Assembly: GCA_023449275.1 (NCBI GenBank)
Contig: JAEXJM010000033.1
Span: forward strand, 1 to 19,051
DNA length: 19,051 nt
Direction of reading: 5' to 3'
Source: Pseudomonadota bacterium
GTDB lineage: Bacteria > Pseudomonadota > Gammaproteobacteria > Burkholderiales > Burkholderiaceae_D
The notes below the pieces were generated by a model. It had not been told where the DNA came from. It ran no database searches and worked only from the letters and a program-made list of their open reading frames with translations. Positions 1 through 8,076 of this stretch are shown in pieces (the stretch's first letter is position 1; every line of letters starts with the position of its first letter). Both the position numbers and the translations under genes were made by a program.

Positions 1-1358
1 AGGGCGATTACGAAGAAATGGATCAGATGAATGTTGCACGTCCACACTGCAAAGCTTCTTTCCGTATCAACAGCATCAAAGACATTCCAATCGGTATCGC
101 TCGTGCAGTTCGCACCGCTGTATCCGGTCGTCCAGGTGGTGTTTACGTTGACCTGCCAGCAAAACTGTTCGGTCAGACCATCTCTGTAGAAGAAGCCAAC
201 AAGCTGCTCTTCAAACCGGTTGATCCAGTTCCAGCACAGATTCCTGCCGCTGATGCTATCGCTCGCGCCGCTGATCTGATCAAGAACGCAAAACGTCCTG
301 TAGTCATGCTGGGTAAAGGCGCTGCATATGCACAGGCTGAAAAAGAAGTTAAAGAGTTCTTGGAACAGACCGGTATTCCTTTCCTGCCAATGGGCATGGC
401 TAAGGGTCTGATGCCAGACAACCATCCGCAATCCGCTGCTGCTACCCGTGCTTTTGCGCTGGCACAGTGTGACGTTTGCGTTCTGATCGGTGCACGTTTG
501 AACTGGCTGATGCAGCATGGTAAAGGCAAAACCTGGGGCAATGAACTGAAGAAATACGTTCAGCTCGACATCCAGGCTAATGAAATCGACAGTAACCAGC
601 CTATCGCCGCTCCAGTTGTCGGCGACATCAAATCCAGTCTGTCGCTGTTGACGGAAGCTCTGAAGGGCGCTCCAAAAGCACCTGCAGAATGGACGGGCGC
701 ACTGAAGGAAAAAGTTGACACCAACAAGGGTAAACTGGCCACCAAGATGACCTCTGAAACCCCATCCGGCATGATGAACTACTCCAACTCCTTGGGTGTT
801 GTTCGTGAATTCATGCTGGCTAATCCGGATGTCAGCCTGGTCAACGAAGGTGCTAATGCACTGGACAACACTCGTATGATTGTTGACATGCTGAAACCAC
901 GCAAACGTCTTGACTCCGGTACCTGGGGTGTTATGGGTATCGGTATGGGCTACTGCGTTGCTGCAGCTGCTGTTACCGGCAAACCAGTCATCGCTGTTGA
1001 AGGCGATAGCGCATTCGGCTTCTCCGGTATGGAACTCGAAACCATCTGCCGTTACAACCTGCCAGTTACCGTTATCATCATGAACAACGGCGGTATCTAC
1101 AAGGGTAATGAAGCTGACCCACAACCAGGCGTTATCTCCTGTACCCGTCTGATCCGTGGTCGCTATGACATGATGATGGAAGCTTTCGGTGGTAAAGGCT
1201 ATGTCGCCAATACCCCAGCAGAACTGAAAGCTGCTCTGGAAGAAGCTGTTGCTTCCGGCAAACCATGCCTGATCAACGCTATGATCGACCCAGACGCTGG
1301 TGTTGAATCTGGCCGTATCAAGAGCCTGAACGTTGTAAGTAAAGTTGGCAAGAAATAA
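1..1358 (+). CDS. oxc: Oxalyl-CoA decarboxylase, 5'-truncated by the window edge
   Basis: Thiamine-diphosphate enzyme that converts oxalyl-CoA to formyl-CoA and CO2 in the cytoplasm; it is the energy-yielding step of oxalate catabolism. The frame is open from base 1, and the first complete codon (position 3) is Gly118 of the 568-residue O. formigenes enzyme as I remember it, so about 117 N-terminal residues, including the cofactor-activating Glu56, lie outside. Active-site residues known from O. formigenes are present: Tyr120-Glu121 just before the first internal Met (base 18), Tyr483 in the GGIYKGN segment, and Ser553 and Arg555 in VESGRIK. The C-terminal TPP/Mg-binding segment runs from GDSAFGF to MNNGG. 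The C-terminus SKVGKK matches the known protein. Codon choice is strongly biased (CTG Leu, CGT Arg, CCA Pro), as expected for a highly expressed gene. A strong terminator follows 48 bases after the stop. Identity is nearly certain; species-level assignment is not. Confidence 0.98.
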   Translation, partial: GDYEEMDQMNVARPHCKASFRINSIKDIPIGIARAVRTAVSGRPGGVYVDLPAKLFGQTISVEEANKLLFKPVDPVPAQIPAADAIARAADLIKNAKRPVVMLGKGAAYAQAEKEVKEFLEQTGIPFLPMGMAKGLMPDNHPQSAAATRAFALAQCDVCVLIGARLNWLMQHGKGKTWGNELKKYVQLDIQANEIDSNQPIAAPVVGDIKSSLSLLTEALKGAPKAPAEWTGALKEKVDTNKGKLATKMTSETPSGMMNYSNSLGVVREFMLANPDVSLVNEGANALDNTRMIVDMLKPRKRLDSGTWGVMGIGMGYCVAAAAVTGKPVIAVEGDSAFGFSGMELETICRYNLPVTVIIMNNGGIYKGNEADPQPGVISCTRLIRGRYDMMMEAFGGKGYVANTPAELKAALEEAVASGKPCLINAMIDPDAGVESGRIKSLNVVSKVGKK

Positions 1359-1406
1359 TTAGTCCAGCTTTGAGAGCCGGTTTTTAACTGGCACTTAAAA
1401 TGTTCA

Positions 1407-1442
1407 AATGCCCTTCAAGTCAAGCTTGAAGGGCATTTTTTT
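1407..1442 (+). terminator. Rho-independent terminator of oxc
   Basis: Perfect 13-bp stem AATGCCCTTCAAG / CTTGAAGGGCATT with a 5-base loop (TCAAG), running into seven T residues. It lies 48 bases past the oxc stop codon and would end oxc transcription before the spermidine-synthase-like gene. Confidence 0.95.
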
Positions 1443-1619
1443 ATCTTCTGTTTTGAGAAACGAAAATTAAAGCATTTATCAGAAAAAGTAGAGCTTTCTT
1501 TAAGAAATATCCTTTTTGTGTTGAAAATTGCCATAAACACATTTTTAAGGCTGGCTTTTTTGGGCATGAACCGGGATAATCAAGACGTTTTGAATGTTGT
1601 CCGGATCATCGGTTCAATC

Positions 1620-2429
1620 ATGCTTCTTAAACGAAAGTCTATTGAAAAGGAAGAGTCGCTACGACCTCCTGTCAGTGGAATCAAAAAACCAAGGACGCGC
1701 AAAATCAGGTATGCTCCTGTAACCCTTTCTGAACAAGGTGGCGTGCGTTATCTTCATTTCGGAACCGAATGGATTCAGGGGGCCATGCGTCTGAGAAAAC
1801 CAGATTGGCTCGAGTTGGAGTACAGCCGGAAAATGATGGCATGGCTGCTCTTCAATATGAATCCTTGTTCTGTTGCCCAGCTGGGGTTGGGCGCAGGCTC
1901 CTTGACCAAGTTCTGTTACAGTCAGTTTCCTGATAGCAGGGTGACTGCCGTTGAACTGAATCCGGATGTGATCGCTGTTGCACATTCCATGTTCCTTGTA
2001 CCTGATGCTGATGAAAGATTCAGTATTTTGGAGATGGATGCAATGAACTTCGTGCAAGATGAACGTAATTTCAATCATTTTGATGTTATGCATGTGGATT
2101 TGTATGATGCCACGGCAAAAGGTCCCGTTCTGGATACGCCAGAGTTTTATGCAGCATGCAAGCAATGCCTTGTTTTCAATGGAATGATGACGGTTAACCT
2201 GTTCGGCGATCATCCCAGTTTTGATAAAAATATCAATGCCATACGCAAATCGTTTACCGAGGTTGTTTGTCTGTCGCCCAGCAAGGAAGGAAATGTAGTC
2301 GTGCTGGCTTTCAAAAAGAAGCCTGTATTCAATATTGATGTATTGACAGTCAAGGCGGGTCAAATCAAGGAAAAGTATGGTTTGGACGCGAAAAAGTGGT
2401 TAAAAGATTTGAAAAACAGTTTAATTTGA
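1620..2429 (+). CDS. Spermidine synthase-like (polyamine aminopropyltransferase fold) protein
   Basis: Predicted cytoplasmic protein of about 269 residues with the Rossmann-type fold shared by spermidine synthases and SAM-dependent methyltransferases. Counting from the ATG at 1620, a glycine-rich nucleotide-binding motif LGLGAGSL lies at residues 88-95, the ribose-binding acidic residue is in VTAVELNP (Glu112), and VMHVDLYDA (Asp160, Asp163) sits where aminopropyltransferases carry the catalytic aspartate region. The N-terminal beta domain of true SpeE is short here, and there is no SpeD neighbour, so the substrate is uncertain; polyamine synthesis is not demonstrated. The frame stays open upstream to a GTG at 1518 and an ATG at 1566. 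I prefer 1620 (MLLKRK) because sequence with a clear family match begins only downstream and neither alternative has a good ribosome binding site, but 1620 lacks one too. The next gene starts 44 bases downstream. Confidence 0.8.
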   Translation: MLLKRKSIEKEESLRPPVSGIKKPRTRKIRYAPVTLSEQGGVRYLHFGTEWIQGAMRLRKPDWLELEYSRKMMAWLLFNMNPCSVAQLGLGAGSLTKFCYSQFPDSRVTAVELNPDVIAVAHSMFLVPDADERFSILEMDAMNFVQDERNFNHFDVMHVDLYDATAKGPVLDTPEFYAACKQCLVFNGMMTVNLFGDHPSFDKNINAIRKSFTEVVCLSPSKEGNVVVLAFKKKPVFNIDVLTVKAGQIKEKYGLDAKKWLKDLKNSLI

Positions 2430-2473
2430 TTAAACCTGCCACCAATGTATGGTGACTTTTAAGAGAGCCTGTT

Positions 2474-3187
2474 ATGCCTGATAAATTTAATGAATACGAT
2501 CCGCTGGATATCGAATTGAAACAGCTATTCGAGCGGAATAAGCAATGGGCTTCCCAAATGGTTGAAGATGACCCTGCGTATTTTTCACGTCTGGTAACAC
2601 AGCAATTGCCGAAATACTTCTGGATCGGTTGTTCAGACAGTCGTGTCCCGTCGACCCAGATTACCAACCTGCTGCCAGGTGATATTTTCGTTCACAGAAA
2701 TGTCGCCAATGTCGTTTCATATACGGATCTTTCCTGCCTGTCAGTCATGCAATTCGCTGTCGATGTCGTCAGGGTGCGCCATATCATGGTGACGGGTCAT
2801 TACGACTGTTCAGGTGTTCACGTGGCCATGATGCGCCAGCGTGTAGGGCTGGCTGATAACTGGCTGCGTCACGTTCAGGATGTTCATCAGAAGCACGAAA
2901 AATACCTTGGGGATACTTTGCCTCCCCGTGTGAAATACGACCGGCTTTGCGAATTGAACGTTATTGAATCGGTTGCCAATGTTTGTCAGACAACAATTGT
3001 TCAGGATGCCTGGAACCGTGGCCAGCAACTGACCGTTCATGGCTGGGTGTATGGCGTTCATGATGGCCTGATTCGCGATCTCGGTATGACAATCAGTTCA
3101 ATGGATGAATTGCATACCAAAAAAGCGGAAAGCCTTGCGCATTACGAAATAGATCCTCCGAAAGAACGTCCGGTCGGTATGCCGTAA
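2474..3187 (+). CDS. can: Beta-class carbonic anhydrase
   Basis: Zinc enzyme interconverting CO2 and bicarbonate, 237 residues, cytoplasmic. The beta-class signature is complete: Cys53-x-Asp55-x-Arg57 in IGCSDSR, then His109-x-x-Cys112 in GHYDCSG. The zinc ligands are therefore Cys53, His109 and Cys112, with the Asp/Arg dyad alongside. The 56-residue spacing between Cys53 and His109 equals that of E. coli Can (Cys42/His98). An AGAG element lies about 10 bases upstream of the ATG. The gene follows the spermidine-synthase-like gene by 44 bases and may be cotranscribed with it. It ends 19 bases from the convergent molbindin gene. A carbonic anhydrase close to oxc is biologically sensible, because Oxc releases CO2 inside the cell, but the functional link is inference. 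Confidence 0.95.
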   Translation: MPDKFNEYDPLDIELKQLFERNKQWASQMVEDDPAYFSRLVTQQLPKYFWIGCSDSRVPSTQITNLLPGDIFVHRNVANVVSYTDLSCLSVMQFAVDVVRVRHIMVTGHYDCSGVHVAMMRQRVGLADNWLRHVQDVHQKHEKYLGDTLPPRVKYDRLCELNVIESVANVCQTTIVQDAWNRGQQLTVHGWVYGVHDGLIRDLGMTISSMDELHTKKAESLAHYEIDPPKERPVGMP

Positions 3188-3206
3188 AGCCAGGACTCGG
3201 AAGTGT

Positions 3207-3416
3207 CTAGTCCACTCCCACCATGACAGAATCGGCCTTGATCAGTGCGAATGCCGGTTTCCCAACAGCCAATTGCAACCGTTTGACCGAGGATGTCGTG
3301 ATTTGGGCGGTGATCATTATTTCAGGTGCAATTTCAATTTGAACTTCTGAATTGATCGGGCCTTCCTTAATCAAGCGGACAATTCCTTCAAGCTGGTTAC
3401 GTGCACTGATTTGCAT
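3207..3416 (-). CDS. Molbindin-like molybdenum-pterin binding protein (single Mop/TOBE domain)
   Basis: A 69-residue protein consisting of one Mop domain. It begins MQISARNQ and ends IKADSVMVGVD, both hallmarks of small molbindins that assemble into oligomers and bind molybdate or tungstate in the cytoplasm. The frame continues four codons upstream to 3428, but the ATG at 3416 is preceded at ideal distance by GGAGGA, so I start there. No molybdate transporter (modABC), ModE or molybdenum enzyme is adjacent; this is an orphan gene between the convergent carbonic anhydrase gene and the panB terminator. It may buffer molybdate or tungstate for enzymes such as formate dehydrogenase, but nothing in the window shows this. 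Confidence 0.88.
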   Translation of the reverse strand: MQISARNQLEGIVRLIKEGPINSEVQIEIAPEIMITAQITTSSVKRLQLAVGKPAFALIKADSVMVGVD

Positions 3417-3516
3417 GGTTTCCTCCACAGGTGAATGGGCTTCTCTAGATATATAAGGGGTATTTCCAAAGTTTCAAGGGAAGACAGTCCAAGGCGGGAA
3501 AATCAGTGGAAACAAT

Positions 3517-3547
3517 AAAAAAGGCCGACATTTTGCCGGCCTTTTTT
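3517..3547 (-). terminator. Terminator after panB
   Basis: Inverted repeat with arms AAAAAAGGCCG and CGGCCTTTTTT; the inner bases CA/TG can also pair across one mismatch. Read on the minus strand it ends in six T residues, 15 bases past the panB stop, and would close the minus-strand cluster. A-tracts on the other side make it potentially bidirectional. Confidence 0.9.
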
Positions 3548-3561
3548 ATGTCCTGGAGATA

Positions 3562-4374
3562 TCAGAAACAGTGTTCTTCTGCTGGAAATGATCCGTCCTT
3601 GACTGCTGATACATATGCCTTGATGGCGCCTTCAATCGTGGTTTGACCGTCCATGAAGTTTCGGACAAAGCGTGCTTTTCTCCCAGGGTAAACATTCAAC
3701 ATGTCGTGCATGACCAGAACCTGTCCAGAACAGTCAGGGCCGGCACCAATGCCGATCGTAGGAACTGAAATGGCTTCGGTAACTCGTTTGCCCAGCTGGG
3801 CTGGAATGGCTTCGAGAACAAAAATGCTGGCGCCAGCATCCTGAAGGATTTTCGCATCTTCAATGATGCGTTCAGCGTCTTCTTCTGTTTTTCCCTGAAC
3901 ACGATATCCGCCGAATTGGTGTACGGATTGCGGAGTCAGTCCAAGATGGCCACATACCGGTATGGCACGTTCCGTCAGAAAGCGGATGGTTTCTTCCAGC
4001 CATCTGCCGCCTTCGATTTTGACCATATGGGCACCAGCCTTGATCAGTTCAGCTGCATTCTCATATGCTGCTTCAGGTGTCGGATAAGTGCCGAAAGGCA
4101 TATCCGACACAATCATGGCCGTTTTATTGCCTCTGGCGACGCACTCGGTATGATAGGCGACTTCGTCTATGGAAACGGGCAGTGTCGAGTCTTTTCCCTG
4201 ACAGACCATTCCCAGTGAATCGCCGATAAGCAGGATTTCGACTCCACAGATGTCCATCAATGACGCGAAACTGGCATCGTAACAGGTCAGCATCGTGATT
4301 TTTTCCTGTTTTTTATAAAGTGCTGCCAGTGTATTGCCTGTAACAGATTTGCGTTCCTGCAGATAGCTTGCCAT
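3562..4374 (-). CDS. panB: 3-methyl-2-oxobutanoate (ketopantoate) hydroxymethyltransferase
   Basis: Transfers a hydroxymethyl group from 5,10-methylene-tetrahydrofolate to 2-oxoisovalerate, the first committed step of pantothenate and CoA synthesis; cytoplasmic Mg-dependent TIM barrel. It has 270 residues, close to the usual ~263. Metal and substrate residues are in register with E. coli PanB shifted by seven: Asp52 (GDSLGMV), Asp91 (SDMPFGTY), Lys119 and Glu121 (MVKIEGG), and general base Glu188 (VLEAIP). The ATG has AAGGA about 8 bases upstream. It is the last gene of the minus-strand cluster, separated by about 96 bases from the DUF486 gene, and is followed by a terminator. No panC is seen in the window. 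Dependence on a folate cofactor gives a loose thematic link to folK two genes upstream. Confidence 0.97.
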   Translation of the reverse strand: MASYLQERKSVTGNTLAALYKKQEKITMLTCYDASFASLMDICGVEILLIGDSLGMVCQGKDSTLPVSIDEVAYHTECVARGNKTAMIVSDMPFGTYPTPEAAYENAAELIKAGAHMVKIEGGRWLEETIRFLTERAIPVCGHLGLTPQSVHQFGGYRVQGKTEEDAERIIEDAKILQDAGASIFVLEAIPAQLGKRVTEAISVPTIGIGAGPDCSGQVLVMHDMLNVYPGRKARFVRNFMDGQTTIEGAIKAYVSAVKDGSFPAEEHCF

Positions 4375-4470
4375 ATAAAATCCTTTTCAAAACTTGGAAC
4401 ATGTTGGTGAACAACTTGTCAGGTGTAACCATATCCTGATGTTTCGTGTCCTGTCACGATGTCACGTCAA

Positions 4471-4821
4471 TTATGAGCGAAATATGAAATAAACCGCACC
4501 CACAAGACATAAGGCTGCCCAGACATAATCCAGTTTGAATGGCTGACCCATGTAATAGACTGCGAACGGAACAAAAATACTCAGGGTGATGACTTCCTGC
4601 AGAATTTTCAGCTGGGCCAGGCTGAACTGGGAAAAACCGATCCGATTCGCTGGTACCTGCAACAGATATTCGAACAGGGCAATTCCCCAACTGATCAGGG
4701 CGGCAATCAACCAGGATTTGGAATTCAGATGCCGCAGGTGCCCATACCATGCAAAGGTCATAAAGATATTTGACAGGATGAGCAATCCGGCAGTTTGCAG
4801 AAAAACGGGAATATGGAACAT
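4471..4821 (-). CDS. DMT-family/DUF486 small membrane protein
   Basis: A 116-residue hydrophobic protein with about four predicted membrane segments (approximately residues 6-25, 36-54, 72-91 and 97-114), the layout of DUF486 proteins related to the drug/metabolite transporter superfamily. Family-like features are the LQTAGLLILSNIFMTFAWYG start and a short central loop ending IGFSQFSLAQLK. The ATG is preceded by GGAG eight bases upstream, a good ribosome binding site. It lies 20 bases downstream of folK and upstream of panB in the same direction, so is likely cotranscribed. The transported substrate, if any, is unknown, and no catalytic residues can be assigned. Confidence 0.88.
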   Translation of the reverse strand: MFHIPVFLQTAGLLILSNIFMTFAWYGHLRHLNSKSWLIAALISWGIALFEYLLQVPANRIGFSQFSLAQLKILQEVITLSIFVPFAVYYMGQPFKLDYVWAALCLVGAVYFIFRS

Positions 4822-4841
4822 GAGCTTACTCCTGGAGGCAC

Positions 4842-5324
4842 TTATATGGCGATGCGGTTGATTTTCTGGTGAATCAGCTTCGACAAGAGAACAGGAAGCG
4901 GATCCTTACCCGGGATTTTCACTTCCGGTGCAATTTCCTGAAGAGGCGCGAGGACAAAAGCGCGTTCGGTCATACGGGGATGAGGAACGGTGAGATGTTC
5001 TGTCTGAATGGAATCGGCGTCATAAAGAAGAATATCCAGATCGAGTGTTCTGGGGGCATTTCTGAAAGGACGTTCGCGGCCGAGAAGGTTCTCGATTCGC
5101 CACAATTCTTCAAGCAATTTCTTCGGGCCAAGCCCTGTTTTCAATCGCACGACAGCGTTGATAAAGTCATCTCCGGATGCATCTATTGGTGCGGTCTGGT
5201 ATAGGGAAGATGATGCATCTAGGGACGTTTCCGGAATTTTTCCAAGAAGATCAATGGCGTTTAGGGTATGTTCAAGCGCATTCCCCAAATTGGAACCAAT
5301 GCCGATATAAGCGATATGACTCAT
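4842..5324 (-). CDS. folK: 2-amino-4-hydroxy-6-hydroxymethyldihydropteridine pyrophosphokinase (HPPK)
   Basis: Transfers pyrophosphate from ATP to 6-hydroxymethyl-7,8-dihydropterin in folate synthesis; cytoplasmic. It has 160 residues, the normal length. The N-terminal YIGIGSNLG motif and the signature RNAPRTLDLDILLY are both present, with the two Mg-binding aspartates at residues 95 and 97, the same numbers as in E. coli HPPK. The VPHPRM substrate-loop motif follows. It starts 11 bases after the pcnB stop, the same pcnB-folK order seen widely in proteobacteria, and is probably translated from the same transcript. Confidence 0.97.
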   Translation of the reverse strand: MSHIAYIGIGSNLGNALEHTLNAIDLLGKIPETSLDASSSLYQTAPIDASGDDFINAVVRLKTGLGPKKLLEELWRIENLLGRERPFRNAPRTLDLDILLYDADSIQTEHLTVPHPRMTERAFVLAPLQEIAPEVKIPGKDPLPVLLSKLIHQKINRIAI

Positions 5325-5335
5325 GATCTGACTTG

Positions 5336-6727
5336 TTATTCTGTTTTTTCCGTAATGTTACCTGTTTCCGAGGCATCTTTTCCTGATGCCTTTTTCCGGT
5401 GTTTCTGAGCGGAACGTCTCGAGCGTTTCTTCGCCGTTGTTCCTGCAGGGGCCTTTTTCATTTGTGCATCGATCATTTCCTGGCGAACATTGCCTGGCGC
5501 ATCGATAAATTTTGTCCACCATTCACCGAGTTCCGGGTCAAGTTCGCCCGCTTCGCAACGAATCAGCATGAAATCATAAGCTGCGCGAAAACGTTCATTT
5601 TCGAGCAGGCGGTAGGGCGATTTGCCGGTACGGCGTTCCAGTCTGGGCTGGAGCAGCCAGATATCACGCATATCGGTGGCGATACGGCGCTGGATAGCCA
5701 GTTTTTCCGTCTGCGCTTCGAGTACGTCGCTCGAAGCGGCAACCAATGCAGGAATGGGATATTCACCTTTTGAGCGATAGTCGGCCCATTTTGCCTCAAC
5801 TTGTGTCCAGAGCAAGGATGCAAATAAAAATCCAGGTGAAATACGTTTGTTTTCACGAATCCGCTGGTCGGTTTTTTCAAGTGACAGTTCGATGAAATGG
5901 GCTGCTTCTGGTTGCTCCAGGGCAACATCAAGCAAGGGAAGCAGTCCCTGATGCAGGCCTCTGGAACGAAGCTCTTTCAGACAGGACATGGAATGCCCAC
6001 TCATCAACAGTTTGAGCATTTCATCGAAAAGACGTGCGGAGGGGACATTTTCAATGAGTGGCGCCAAAGCCGAAATAGGCTCGCCTGTGGTTTTGTCGAT
6101 GGAAAATCCCAGTTTTGCCGCAAACCTGACAATACGAAGCATGCGAACAGGGTCTTCCCTGTAACGTTGCTCCGGATTTCCGATAACTCTCAGGGTCTTG
6201 CTGCGAAGATCGCTGATTCCACCGTGATAATCAAGCAAAATCTGATTGGCAGGATTGTAATACATGGCATTGATCGTGAAATCACGTCTGGCGGCATCTT
6301 CTGCCTGCGTTCCGAAATTATTGTCACGAAGCAGCCGGCCATCTTCATCCTTGATCGCAGGCTTGTCGGATGTACCGCGGAAGGTCGTCACTTCGATCAA
6401 ATCCTGCCCAAACATGACGTGAACAATCTGGAAACGGCGACCGATCAGAAAAGCGCGTTTGAAAAGACGCCTGACCTGTTCCGGAGTGGCATTGGTGGCG
6501 ACATCGAAATCCTTCGGTTTCAGTCCGAGCAACAAATCGCGGACGGCTCCGCCAACAATGAAGGCATCATAACCGGCATTCTGCAGGATGCGAACTACCC
6601 TGACAGCATTGTTGGACAAAAGTCTGGGATCAATCCCATGTTCTTCACTGGAGAGAGAAACAGGCTTTCTGGACGATCGTACTTTGGCGGTCGAACCAAA
6701 AATTTTCTGGATCAGCTTGTTAATCAT
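5336..6727 (-). CDS. pcnB: Poly(A) polymerase I
   Basis: Adds 3' poly(A) tails to RNA, promoting decay; nucleotidyltransferase of the class II tRNA-nucleotidyltransferase/PAP family. It has 463 residues, close to E. coli PcnB. The head domain has GGAVRDLLLG (59-68) followed by the catalytic Asp73 and Asp75 in KDFDVATNA, then IEVTTFRG and the RRDFTINAM motif (about 147-155). The middle holds the RNA-binding domain. The tail from about residue 430 is very basic (KKRSRRSAQKHRKKASGK), typical of poly(A) polymerases rather than CCA-adding enzymes. The start codon overlaps the end of the upstream HAD gene by eight bases, implying translational coupling, and folK follows after 11 bases. Confidence 0.95.
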   Translation of the reverse strand: MINKLIQKIFGSTAKVRSSRKPVSLSSEEHGIDPRLLSNNAVRVVRILQNAGYDAFIVGGAVRDLLLGLKPKDFDVATNATPEQVRRLFKRAFLIGRRFQIVHVMFGQDLIEVTTFRGTSDKPAIKDEDGRLLRDNNFGTQAEDAARRDFTINAMYYNPANQILLDYHGGISDLRSKTLRVIGNPEQRYREDPVRMLRIVRFAAKLGFSIDKTTGEPISALAPLIENVPSARLFDEMLKLLMSGHSMSCLKELRSRGLHQGLLPLLDVALEQPEAAHFIELSLEKTDQRIRENKRISPGFLFASLLWTQVEAKWADYRSKGEYPIPALVAASSDVLEAQTEKLAIQRRIATDMRDIWLLQPRLERRTGKSPYRLLENERFRAAYDFMLIRCEAGELDPELGEWWTKFIDAPGNVRQEMIDAQMKKAPAGTTAKKRSRRSAQKHRKKASGKDASETGNITEKTE

Positions 6728-7397
6728 TGAACAAATGCATTAAAGGCCAGCCTTTTGAGCAGGCATATTCTTTCAAACGGTTATTGGGGTTGACGGCAAC
6801 AGGATGGCTGACTTTCGATAATAACGGAAGATCACGATCTGAATCGCTATAAAAATAGATTTTGTCAAAACTGTCGAAAGACAAATTCATTTGTCTTAGC
6901 CAGTTTTCCGTATGGGTTATTTTACCCTCGCCGGACGTTGGAATGCCAATGAGTCTACCGGTAAATTCACCTTGAGGCGTTTCTTCCGGTAATGCGGCAA
7001 TCAGATGTTCAATACCAAATGCCTTGGCGATCGGTTCGGTCACAAATTTGTTGGTAGCCGTAACAATGGCGACAAGATCGTTATTTTTGATATGATTTGA
7101 GACTAGGTTACGTGCGGAATCCCTGATGGACGGGAAAATGACTTCGTCCATAAATTGCAGTCTCCAGCGGTTTAATTGTGTTCTTGGAAACTGTGCCAAA
7201 GTACCGAGAGCAAAGGCAAGAAATTCGGCAGCATCAAGGGTACCAGCCTGATATTGAGCGAAAAATTCAGCGTTTCTTTTTTCAGCCAAGGCCCTGTCAA
7301 CCGCACCAATACGCACGAGAAACTGGCCCCATTCATAATCCGAATCAATGGGAAGCAATGTGTTGTCGAGGTCGAATAAAGCGAGTGTTTTGGTCAT
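6720..7397 (-). CDS. HAD-IB family phosphatase (SerB-like hydrolase)
   Basis: A 225-residue haloacid-dehalogenase-superfamily hydrolase. Motif I is FDLDNTLLP, with nucleophile Asp9 and acid/base Asp11; motif II Thr113 is in IVTAT; motif III is probably Lys159; motif IV is YSDSDRDLP (Asp185, Asp189). The long helical cap between motifs I and II places it in subfamily IB with phosphoserine phosphatase-like enzymes. The substrate cannot be read from the sequence; histidinol-phosphate and phosphoserine are known for relatives. The start overlaps the hda stop by four bases (ATGA) and the end overlaps pcnB by eight, so it sits firmly inside the cluster. Confidence 0.9.
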   Translation of the reverse strand: MTKTLALFDLDNTLLPIDSDYEWGQFLVRIGAVDRALAEKRNAEFFAQYQAGTLDAAEFLAFALGTLAQFPRTQLNRWRLQFMDEVIFPSIRDSARNLVSNHIKNNDLVAIVTATNKFVTEPIAKAFGIEHLIAALPEETPQGEFTGRLIGIPTSGEGKITHTENWLRQMNLSFDSFDKIYFYSDSDRDLPLLSKVSHPVAVNPNNRLKEYACSKGWPLMHLFND

Positions 7398-8068
7398 GTG
7401 GCAGGTTCCTGTTTTTGCTGCAGAAGATCGTGCAGCAGAGGCAGTGTTATTGTACGTTTCGTTTGCAATGAATAGCGGTCCAGTGCATCCAGCATCATGG
7501 AAAGGGAATGCATATCGCGCTGATAATGGGTGATGAGATAGGGGAGCACACCCGGTGAAAGCGTGAAGCCTCTTTGCTTTGCCTGTTCATTCAGTGCCGC
7601 TATCTTTTCTTCATCCGAGAGTCCCTTGATCTGATAGACCAGTCCCCAGCAAAGCCGGCTTTTCAGATCATCTCTCAAGTCAAGAGCCAGTGGTGTACAA
7701 GAGCCACACGTAATCATGAAAGCTTTGTTTTCACGGATCTCATTAAAAAGATTGAAGGCTGCAATTTGTTTTTCCGGCGTTAGCCGTTCACAGTCATCCA
7801 GCAAATACAAATCGCATAGAGGTGAATAGGCGAATTCACTTTCAGGGGCTTCAGCGGGTAAATATCGGGCAGGGGAAAAACATGACAGGGCTTTAAGCAG
7901 GTGGGTTTTGCCTGCGGCGTTTTCCCCCCACAGATAAACGAAATGTTCTTTGGACTGACGACTGGCAATTTCCCTCATAAGGTATGCGATTTCGCCATTC
8001 TGGCCTGTTACGTACGTATCCAGTGTTGGCGAATTCCCGGTGTCCAGGTTTAACAGCAGTTGTTGCAT
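7394..8068 (-). CDS. hda: DnaA regulatory inactivator Hda
   Basis: AAA+ protein that, bound to the DNA-loaded sliding clamp, stimulates ATP hydrolysis by DnaA and so limits re-initiation of replication. It has 224 residues. An N-terminal QQLLLNL segment (2-8) resembles the clamp-binding motif. Walker A is GENAAGKT (48-55), Walker B LYLLDD (about 88-92), and the arginine-finger region is LKSRL with Arg138. It is shorter than DnaA and lacks the C-terminal DnaA box-binding domain, which excludes DnaA itself. It starts eight bases after the perM-like gene and overlaps the next gene by four bases. The purM / perM / hda order is common in beta- and gammaproteobacteria. Confidence 0.93.
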   Translation of the reverse strand: MQQLLLNLDTGNSPTLDTYVTGQNGEIAYLMREIASRQSKEHFVYLWGENAAGKTHLLKALSCFSPARYLPAEAPESEFAYSPLCDLYLLDDCERLTPEKQIAAFNLFNEIRENKAFMITCGSCTPLALDLRDDLKSRLCWGLVYQIKGLSDEEKIAALNEQAKQRGFTLSPGVLPYLITHYQRDMHSLSMMLDALDRYSLQTKRTITLPLLHDLLQQKQEPAT

Positions 8069-8076
8069 GATTAGGA

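Noticed and set aside
5897..6730. A 277-codon plus-strand frame opposite pcnB
   Set aside because: It is an antisense shadow; pcnB on the minus strand carries all poly(A) polymerase motifs.
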